Below are positions 56,701 through 64,000 of a DNA stretch of 64,000 nucleotides, in pieces. A program made the position numbers and the translations under genes. The notes beneath the pieces are model-generated. The model was given only the letters and a program-made list of their open reading frames with translations. It had not been told where the DNA came from and made no database searches. Location of the stretch: contig NC_092794.1 of NCBI RefSeq assembly GCF_918797505.1, positions 61,055,167-61,119,166 of the forward strand, read 5' to 3'. Source of the DNA: Bemisia tabaci. Lineage: Eukaryota; Arthropoda; Insecta; Hemiptera; Aleyrodidae. Each line of letters opens with the position of its first letter. The stretch's first letter is position 1.

Positions 56701-57680
56701 TTACATCATTCGTCCCTATAAGCATAAAATAATTTGCCTTTCTTTTAAGATGCTCACATGAACAAACCCCTGCAATTTTCCTTCTTTTTGGCATATCAAT
56801 TCGGGTTTGAACTGAGAACACTCAGCAAAGCTCTCTTGTTCAAACGCACCATTTTAAAATCTTTTAACTTAAAGTGTTTAGAAGTTATATGTGGACAAAT
56901 GGAGAAAAATCTGTTTGAAAAATCCAGTCTCTCATTGATAAACACAAAGCACACAAAAGTGTACCTGTCGCTAACCAACGCATACCAGCTGATACATTTT
57001 TACATCAATAGAACTTATTGCACGTCATGCACTCATTGCGATATGCACATCATAATGTTTATATGTTGACAGCGCTATCTTTTATCTTTTTGGTTGATGA
57101 ATTGAATTCCTAACTCGTACATTTTAAGGGTTTTTTTACAGTCTAAATTTATCAGTGATAGCTAGGAGGGATAAGTTTCAAGTAGAATTTAACAACTCAA
57201 AGAAAACTCAGCTTCAACTTACTTGTCTACAATTTTCTCTGTTAATTTTATTGCTAACAGGGGTAAATTACAAGTCCTTTTTGTGGCAGGTGACGGTTTG
57301 TACTCTCATCAAATTTGTCCAAATTTAGACTCTGATCTCAGAGATCCTACTTTCAAGGAAGGATTGGAAAGTTACTGACTCCGCAGTTAATTCAACTTTT
57401 TTAGAATTTGAAATCTAATTTTGTTTATGCAAAAGCTTTGCGAAGTAGTGTATTCAATTATGTATCTTAACTTTGTTCTGTCTAACTTTCTTGACAGCTC
57501 ACAATTTTTAAATTTTTATTGGCATTGTTTCCTTTCTCAGAGACGCGGAAGCTGATATCATGCGCACAACAGGAAATTGATAAAAAGAAAACCATGGAGA
57601 CAGAATTGCTGAGTAAATTCTATTTACTTTTACAAGAGAAAAAAAACATGGTTTCATTGCTGGAAAATTTAGCCACTTGA
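53756..57680 (+). CDS. XRCC4: XRCC4-like DNA repair protein, four exons, 190 residues
   Basis: XRCC4 is the scaffold that binds and stabilises DNA ligase IV in non-homologous end joining in the nucleus. Exons 53756-53881, 54548-54742, 55624-55735 and 57541-57680 have GT-AG borders and matching phases (0, 0, 1). The first 107 residues fit the XRCC4 globular head: KIKSEWEKDEFKLIILQD, W plus VTAADITREL, SYIELSKEIL, FSWQKR, and FANLKKIPYNESI at the start of the stalk. The rest is a coiled coil (LTEEMTILEQESKTLEA) ending ELLSKFYLLLQEKKNMVSLL, which corresponds to the ligase IV-binding part of the human stalk. The protein stops there, so the long phosphorylated tail of vertebrate XRCC4 (336 residues) is absent. 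A candidate AATAAA lies at 57957. Introns 2 and 3 contain foldback elements. PAXX or XLF are less likely given the FxxLKK and KFxLxLxEKK motifs. Confidence 0.85.
55083..55435. repeat. Long near-perfect hairpin in intron 2 of the XRCC4-like gene
   Basis: About 165 bp from CAAAGAAACAACTTAAAACA to CAACGTTGTTATTGTGAGAC are repeated in inverse orientation to 55435, with a spacer of only about 20 bp and few mismatches (for example CCAGC against CGATA). Such an arm pair would fold into a long RNA duplex in the pre-mRNA. The high arm similarity suggests a young or conversion-maintained foldback. No coding function. Confidence 0.9.
56060..56412. repeat. Foldback element in intron 3 of the XRCC4-like gene
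   Basis: The left end AGGGGTGTCATCAGATAAGA, then TTGTTTACTTTCGGTTTGCA, is mirrored at the right end (TGCAAACCAAAAGTAAACAA, then TTATCTGACGACACCTC). The terminal arms are about 50 bp and the interior is AT-rich. Confidence 0.75.
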
Positions 57681-58379
57681 TTTTTCCAATTAATTGAGGG
57701 TATGTTTCCCCTTTGGCTTTTGTTACCGTAGTATGCATGTGTGGTCCACATTTCCATTGCTTTGTACTAGGTTCTTTCCATTTATTCTCATTCCATTGGA
57801 ATCGTGATTTTCCCATTTTACTCAACAGACTAGGTGAATCCATTTTACAATGGAGAGTTTGCATGCAAATTTTTTATTGCTTCATCTGAAAGTGCTTACA
57901 GAGCTGATTTCACGGTTTTTTTCATGATTTTTTTCCGATATGGGATTCAGTATAAAAATAAATTCAAAATTGAGAAAATGCACCGCCTAGTGACGTCATC
58001 TGGCATCATTACCAATTTAAACACATGCATTTTAGCAGATTAGATCATTTTGTCATAACTTCTCCAATAATTGTTCAATTCATGAACCAAGGGTCCTCGT
58101 GTTCAGTTCACTCAGTAGTTTCCATTTAAATACGAAATTCATCAATTTTCAGACACCTGCAAATTCTCCATTGTATCAATCAATGTAATGTACCTTTATT
58201 ACTTTTTGCCGTTTTTGTCATCAGCAAATGTAATTGTTCAAGTTAAGAGATCTAAGGGTGAACTCATAAATGAATTTCCCATTTTTAAAAATAAAACCTC
58301 GAAGTTAGAAGAATCTAGCCAGTATCATTCTTAGCTTTATGAGTTATGAATACTTTTGCTCATTCTCTGTTCAACTTTT

Positions 58380-59135
58380 TGATTTCAGAGGTATCTTAAG
58401 CTGGCCGAAATCATGAAGGGTCATCGGTGAGAGGAATGCATCTATGTTTCCTTCAAAATCAAGGAAGAGAGAGCAACTCAACCTCGGGAAAAAGTTTACC
58501 CATCATGCATCTAGATCTGCTAATACACCCAAATTTTGAAAAGCTGAACATTTCACATGTGATGTTCTGTCTGCTAATTATTTCCGTAACAGTGTATCCA
58601 CACCTCTATGTACCCATTGAGAGTAGAGTTTGTATCATATGCTCGGAGGAAATATCACATTGCAACCCTCACAGCACAGAAACTCAACTCTTTAAGTGGG
58701 AAGCCAAAGAGTTTTAACAAAATTATATCAAATAGTTTCAATGAAGATAATTCACAAATAAAAGAACTCTGTAATGTAAAATCATTGAGTACCTACAAAA
58801 ACAGAATAAAATCACAGCTCCAAAAAATTACACTATTAAAGACAATATTGATCTCATCGAGGATATGAACTTTCCTCAATTTTATGTTAACTAGGTAGCT
58901 CCTCCTTGCTAAAATTAGACCTTAAAGGTAAACTCAAAAAAAGAATGGTTATGGACAAAGTCGACAACCTTGGGTTATGGAGTGAGGATTTTTCAAAGTT
59001 GATGAAATACAAAGCCACAATTATTGGCTCAGAGCAAACGCTCAAAACTGTCTGCTGCATACAATTTTCATTGAAATTAAGATATGTCTGAGAATTTAAC
59101 TAAATTAGGGTAATCATATCAGTAAAGAAGAATTT
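58380..59135 (+). other. Possible unresolved exons downstream of the XRCC4-like gene
   Basis: Several adjacent frames look more coding-like than the flanks: FPSKSRKREQLNLGKKF after an acceptor-like TTTCAG at 58384-58389; a charged frame over 58608-58868; a short frame ending DNIDLIEDMNFPQF before a TAG near 58890; and DKVDNLGLWSEDFSKLM (58960-59010). They are in different frames with stops between them. They could be a decayed gene, alternative 3' exons or chance. I do not recognise a family. Confidence 0.25.
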
Positions 59136-59435
59136 TTTGTGTATTTGATGATAACACTGCTGAGCCATAAGTTTGCAATAATTCTTATTGCAAATGATAT
59201 GCATAAAAAATTTTTAGCTGTAAAAAAAGAATACATTTGAATAGTTCTGAGATAGGAGTATCCATTTGTGCAAAATTGATCAACATAAAGCTACAATCTT
59301 AATTAAGTTTGTTTAATTCCTTAATATCGGAACAACAGTATGAAATCGACACTTAGCTGTGACTTGTCATAAGAAAAAAATACTGTAGGTACAGGAATGT
59401 ATCTCGAGGAAATTGTGAAGAGAATGTTTTATAGC

Positions 59436-60130
59436 TCAATAAAAGTTCTGAAATTTGACTAGAGTATACATTGTTTTATTTCCTTGGATAATTCTGTCAC
59501 AAACGAAATTATTAGAACTTTTCAAAGTAATCGTGACTTTCTGTCCTTTATTTTCAAACATTTTGACATTCGTTATACATGCTACATCTGCCAGTCCATG
59601 TGTGCGATACTGCTCCTAAAAAAGGAAGAAAAAATGTGTTAGGTGGTGATCCTTCAGATGGATGCAAGAAGAGAAAAAAGATCAAGCATTTAAAAAAAAA
59701 AAAAAAAAAACTTAAAACGTTTTTAGAAAACTGGGAGTGCAACCAGTTAGATGATTTTAACAGATTTTAGTTTTATGTAACATTTTTAAAATCTTAGCAA
59801 AGAGATATTTACTTTTTAGATGACCCTTTTAGTTGACCTACAGCCCATTTTAAAGCAGATTTTATTTTTACCTGAATTCGTGCAAAGAGACATAGTCTGT
59901 ATTTGGAACCAATTCGTATGGTTCGGGGAAGAAAATCCTAAACATTTTATAAGTGCAAGAATAAATTCCAGAGAGTGAGTGTCTATTGTCCCAGCTGCTC
60001 TTATAGTCTCATTTGTGGCAAAAGAAATTGTGACAACAAAATCGACTTCTGGAGCACCATATAATCCGATTCCCACAAGCTTCTTCCTTTTATTAGAATT
60101 GAACCCATAATCGAAGTTGAGAACATACAT
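59436..60130 (-). pseudogene. PHR-domain (BTB/PHR-like) gene fragment, frame-disrupted
   Basis: Read right to left, 60130-59872 encodes FDYGFNSNKRKKLVGIGLYG, then VDFVVTISF, resembling the first half of a PHR domain (sugar-binding-like fold of BTBD/PHR proteins). At about 59960-59990 the frame shifts by one base, and the next frame gives FRIFFPEPYELVPNTDY, again PHR-like, up to a TTCAG/GTAAAA donor. A second block, 59615-59436, follows a TTTTTTAG acceptor and reads EQYRTHGLADV, QKVTITLKSS to a TGA, consistent with the domain's end. The intron phase does not match, so at least two disruptions are needed, and the 5' end has a stop with no acceptor. It is either a decayed copy or a gene damaged by assembly indels. 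The PHR call is by eye from the GIGLYG core and the pattern that follows. Confidence 0.5.
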
Positions 60131-60734
60131 GAATCAAGGATTTTTTTCTTTCTTTGAACTATATGCATACATCATTATGAGAACTTATGTTCATATGCTC
60201 ACTGAAAAATGTATAAAATTACAATGTCAGGCAAATGACATGTCACTCACTTTCATCGCAAAATCCCTTACATTTCCTGGGAGGTACCAAGTACATTGTT
60301 AGGAAGGGAGGGGGCAGCTCTCCGTCCCCAAGTCCCTCATGCTCCAGAGACGACTCAGTTTCCCAAAATTTTAGCAGTACCTAAGGCAGAGCTGAGGCCC
60401 CTCAGACCCCACTTTGGAGTTTAGGATCCCCCGAACTTCTTTTGGAACTGAGTAAGTCCCAGGGATCCCTCTTGGTATAGTGTCTTTTAATATCTTGCAC
60501 ATCTCTTCTCCTACTTGATAAGACGCCCTTCCGCTACCCCCTCCCCCAACAAGTTCCCAGTGTCGCCTGTGAACAGCGGGATTTCAAGAGATAATGTTAA
60601 TTCATTAAAAAATATTTCCTTGAAAATTATTATTTTAGCAAGTGCGATTATTCTGGAGCTATTTGTTTCATAACTCAAGCACTGAAGAAACTGAGAACTA
60701 CCGAGCAACCGAGCTGAAAAATCAGTGAAAATTA

Positions 60735-60977
60735 CTGCTGTGCTGAGGAAAAACGCCGTTTGGACATTCGAGAGTTGCAAAATTTTCTTCGATAAAATAT
60801 TTATTTTTGAGGAAAGTCACGAACATTTTTTCGAGAAATTTTCAAGAATTGCAGGTAAAATTGCGAATAAAATTTTCTGAACAATTGGAACACAAATTAT
60901 CTTGAAAATTCATGATTTACCAAAGGAAATTTGGCAACGCCTGAAGGTTCATACGGCGTTTTTCCGGAGCACGGCAG
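60735..60977. mobile_element. Family A MITE, copy 13
   Basis: The ends CTGCTGTGCTGAGGAAAAAC and TTTTTCCGGAGCACGGCAG are flanked by ATTA on both sides. It ends about 200 bp before the promoter-like motif near 61175. Confidence 0.9.
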
Positions 60978-60999
60978 ATTAGTCATCGAGAAAAAAGTG

Positions 61000-61497
61000 C
61001 CTGCATACCCGGCAGCAGGCAACCGGCTATACACAGGGCTGTGCTTTAACTTTTGAGGTTAGGTTGAGAAACCGTGTTTTCAGTGTTTTCGGCTTCCCTC
61101 TCTCTTTTCGCCTTCGAGTGCCACAGTTCACCTTGGAGCAATTTATTAAAATGTGTACTGCCTCCCATCGTCGGATTGGTTGAAACTTGAAAACGAAAGT
61201 AAAGAGGAAACCTTGCGTCTCGTTATTATTCGAAAATAATAATCTTATTCAGCCGGAAGGTATCAAGTCTTCTGACACACCGTGACGTTCTTTTAACCTT
61301 CAAGCCCCGTCCTCAGTTGAACAGTTTTCTTTCATTCTCCCTTCAGACTCGTGAGTGTCGGCTTATCAGTATCGAGCCAATTTTTGAACTTGAAGTGTCA
61401 GTAGGTTAAATTGTGTCCATCGCGAAGTGATAAGGCGTTTCGTGTGTCTCTTACTACTAGTTCTGTGCGAATTAATTGGAGCCCAAAAAATACAATC
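61000..61497 (+). promoter_or_regulatory. Probable promoter and 5' leader of an unidentified gene
   Basis: An inverted CCAAT motif (ATTGG) lies at 61175-61179 and GAGGTTAGGTTG at about 61056-61067. A pyrimidine-rich CCCTTCAGACT near 61338-61348 could be an initiator. The sequence up to the start codon is moderately GC-rich and free of repeats. This is inference from position and motifs. Confidence 0.4.
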
Positions 61498-61508
61498 ATG
61501 TCTGAAAA
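61498..61508 (+). CDS. First coding exon (start codon plus three codons) of an unidentified gene
   Basis: ATGTCTGAAAA is followed directly by the strong donor GTAAGT, giving M-S-E and a split codon (phase 2). Upstream sequence looks like a promoter and leader with no repeats. A start exon this short is common in animal genes. The rest of the gene must lie in the following sequence or beyond the window, and I did not identify a second exon with confidence. The product is unknown. Confidence 0.45.
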
Positions 61509-62313
61509 GTAAGTATTTTTTGTTTTTCGCTATGCCAGCTCACTCAGTTATTTTGCATTTTCATCATTTTTTCTCCTATTTCTTTCATCATTTGATTGTC
61601 AAATGACACTCAGTGTGTTTTTGTGGATTCGTTGAGGAGGTTTACACTGTTCGACCAATACTTCATCGCTGTATTCAATTGCCTAGCTTTTGAAATTTCA
61701 ACACATTTTTTTCATTATTATTCTTCTTGCAAAGGATTTATTATTGTTGCATTCAGAGCATATTTGCAATAATTGATCTTCTGCATGTGTATCTACTGGG
61801 GATGTCGATCATTCACTTCAAGATGCTTTTGTTGGTGTAAAATTTTCTGCAATGCCAAAAAGTAGGAATATTGACTGGGACTGTTTGTGGCGCAGAATAA
61901 GAAGAGTATCTGATCAGATTTTGGCAGATTCTCCCAGGCTTTCATGTTTTGGGGAACAAAGTAGGGACGTAGCATAACATGCTTGGCAGGCAGGGGGTAG
62001 ATGAAGCATTAGAATTAACCTACTTAAGGGGTTTTTTTGGAACCTCAGAGGATCAGAATGGAATGTGATGAAATGCCTCACTTTTTTCTTCCAGTCAACC
62101 AGCAGGGGTCCATCCTTCTCACGAGGTCGGTTGTGGTTACAGGTGTCCCTTACCCTTATTGAACCAACTTGAAATGTAAAGATAAGGATCCATGGCATTC
62201 CATGGATGAAAAAAGCTCTCTATGAAAATGATTTATTCCTGTACTATCAAAAAGTTTTGGGTATGTTATTATGGACTACATAATTTGACAGCATTATTCG
62301 GAAGCAGTCGAAA
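61509..62313 (+). other. Probable intron 1 of the gene starting at 61498
   Basis: AT-rich sequence without recognisable exon or repeat. Minus-strand frames of 60 and 94 codons here have no domain signature. Confidence 0.4.
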
Positions 62314-62472
62314 GGCACGATTCTGCTGAGCGTTCGGTAGCCGAATTTCGGCTGCGAATTGGACGCAACACTGCTCCAAGAGCGGTGTTGCGTGCTATTT
62401 GTGTAGGGCAGACTGCTGGTGGATTCATTAGCGCGCTGAAATTTGCCAACAAACGCCCAGCGGAATCGAGCC
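62314..62472. repeat. Foldback element with GGCACGATTC/GGCTCGATTC ends
   Basis: The outer arms of about 45 bp (CGATTCTGCTGAGCGTT on the left, AACGCCCAGCGGAATCG on the right) mirror imperfectly. Off-centre, CGCAACACTGCTC faces GAGCGGTGTTGCG, forming a hairpin. It is GC-rich compared with the surroundings. Confidence 0.75.
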
Positions 62473-63533
62473 TTATCCTTATTTTACGTTGCCTAATTCT
62501 CTCTCCTGTTTTATTCTTTTAACAGAAAAACTAAATAACCTGATGCCCTGAAGTTTTCCATAAATTTTCGCTTCCTTTGTGTATAATACACTCACAAAAT
62601 TTCAATCATCAAGTCATTTGTTTTTGTTCTCAACAAAATAAAACACTTAAAGAAAATAGGCAACGTTCTTTGTAATTGGGTCAATTCTGACTGAATCTGT
62701 GTAAATGGCAAGTATCTACTCCCATGGGTTGGAGATGATTCGTCTTAGGGTCAATTAAGATCAAACTAAGTACAGTAGAAAAATGAGAAAGTAAAGAAAA
62801 CATGTTTCAACTGCAAGTTTAGTATCTTTCTATAGAATTTTTCCCCTGCCCACAAGTCCTCAGAATCATTATGGAGTGTTACAGATGCAGGGTTTATCTA
62901 AGGAAATACTATCAATATTAACAATTAAATTAACTACACAACCAAATGAAGATCTATCGTTTGTGGGGTGGGGGTCTGAGATTACCTTGGGTATCTCACC
63001 TGGGAGTAAGAGAAAATGTGGGCCACTCTCTTCAAAGAAAAACATATTTTTCAGGTATTTTTTAGCCCCCTTTCTCTGTCAGTTAATTAAAAATTGGAAG
63101 AAGGGGGAGTCAGGCTAGTCTTTCGTAGTTTAAAAGAGGGTGGGGGGGGTGAAGGGCTGTCTTGCAGCTCCACGAGGGAGAGGGGGTCAAAAAGTCGGCT
63201 GAAACGCCTTTCAAAATACTGAATTTGCCCCGTGGTTGTTCTGTGCAACGTGTAATAGAGAAACGTGCAAAGGAAGTTGCCAATTATTCTGTTGAACATC
63301 ATAGATTTTAAAGAAAAAATGTCAAATTTTTCCTTCAAAATTTGCAGGAAATTTTGCTCGCGGTTTGATTTGGCATTCCTTAAAATCTCAATAAAGATTA
63401 TTCGAAGCTTCTTTAATGAATGTCTCATTGGAGGAACTTTGGCAGCATCGAAGCGTTCAGTGTCGCCAGATCTTATTTTAGAGAAAAATCCCGTAAGAAC
63501 GAACACAGCATCGATTCATTACACGACCTCTAC
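62473..63533. other. Intron or intergenic, no gene recognised
   Basis: The longest open frame in the window (139 codons, minus strand, 63087-63506) overlaps a 98-codon plus frame here. It has no recognisable domain and its end lies near a family I element, so I did not call it. Confidence 0.4.
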
Positions 63534-63777
63534 GACGACGGACAGTGGATCGAATCAATAGGAGGGGTCGGACAAAGTTCGGAAACTTTTAAAGCTTATA
63601 ACTCCATTCATACAAAACTTTGAGATTTTAAAACTGGCCTCATTGGTTCCCTCGTGAAATTTTCTTCTGGAAGCATCCTTTGAAATTTAAAATGTGACAA
63701 ATTAAACATCAAATTTTGCAGTTTTAGTTAAAAATTTCTTGTCCGACCTCTCTGATTGACCTGATCCACTGTGCGAT
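63534..63777. mobile_element. Family I MITE, copy 3
   Basis: The left end GACGGACAGTGGATCGAATC, then AATAGGAGGGGTCGGAC, is mirrored at the right end (GTCCGACCTCTCTGATTGAC, then GATCCACTGTGC). The interior AAAGCTTATAACTCCATTCA matches the other copies. Confidence 0.8.
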
Positions 63778-64000
63778 GCTGTATCAGCGACTGCATTCTT
63801 GCTAGCTTATCGGCAACACCGCGTCCCGGTAGTACATTTCTTGACGCATCATCGGTTCGTGCCACACAGTGCAAAATTGCATAACCAGCTATATTGAAAC
63901 TGAAAAAATATGTGGAACGACATCACGTGATCACATACGACGTGAGAAGGGTTGCTTGACAGTAGTGCAGAGCGAAAATGCCAGACATGTCCTCTGCCGC
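63778..64000 (+). other. Window end, possible gene start near 63980
   Basis: Repeat-free sequence containing a palindromic ATCACGTGAT at 63924-63933. An ATG at 63980-63982 (AAAATGCCAGACATG) opens a frame running off the window (MPDMSSA). With so few codons this could easily be chance. Confidence 0.2.

Noticed and set aside
59579..59770. Lys-rich plus-strand frame as an XRCC4 C-terminal exon
   Set aside because: The opposite strand gives a far better PHR-like exon with splice acceptor, and the Lys run is just a poly-A stretch.
63087..63506. 139-codon minus-strand frame, the longest in the window
   Set aside because: No domain features, overlapped by an open frame on the other strand, and adjacent to a repeat. 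Not enough for a gene call.

Overview
This is repeat-rich nuclear DNA from a eukaryote, most likely an insect. There are no operons, long open reading frames are rare, and the credible genes are split by GT-AG introns. Most of the window is AT-rich intergenic or intronic DNA packed with short non-autonomous transposons. A MADF-domain gene (a family expanded in insects) and the style of the repeats suggest an arthropod. I suspect a hemipteran such as a whitefly, but that is an inference I could not test.

Genes supported from the sequence: (1) an XRCC4-like non-homologous end-joining gene on the + strand (53756-57680), four coding exons whose splice phases all agree and give 190 residues; (2) a MADF-type DNA-binding gene on the - strand (47819 down to 38580), three exons, with an apparent one-base deletion in a Ser/Ala/Thr repeat in exon 3; (3) a frame-disrupted PHR-domain (BTB/PHR-like) gene fragment on the - strand (about 60130-59436); (4) two + strand exons (28772-28890 and 33106-33251) that look like the end of a single-pass membrane protein; (5) the first exon of an unidentified + strand gene with its start codon at 61498.

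Layout: 1-28 kb is a mosaic of foldback and terminal-inverted-repeat (TIR) elements with no recognisable gene. 28.7-33.3 kb holds the membrane-protein exons. 33.4-38.5 kb is nested transposons. 38.5-47.9 kb is the MADF gene with element-filled introns. 48-53.3 kb is a repeat cluster, including a TIR-bounded element carrying a 20-bp satellite and a composite of two hAT-like elements enclosing two satellite monomers. 53.4-60.1 kb holds XRCC4 and the PHR fragment. 60.7-64 kb has a promoter and first exon followed by intron or repeat sequence.

The commonest repeat, called family A here, is a roughly 250-bp palindromic element with CTGCCGTGCTAAGG ends. It occurs about thirteen times and repeatedly hosts other elements. 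Several elements have clear target-site duplications (TSDs): 8 bp for the hAT-like families, 9 bp for a Mutator-like one and apparently 4 bp for family A. The genes do not form a pathway together; what links them is heavy transposon invasion of their introns and flanks. All family assignments are from reading the sequence by eye, with no database search.
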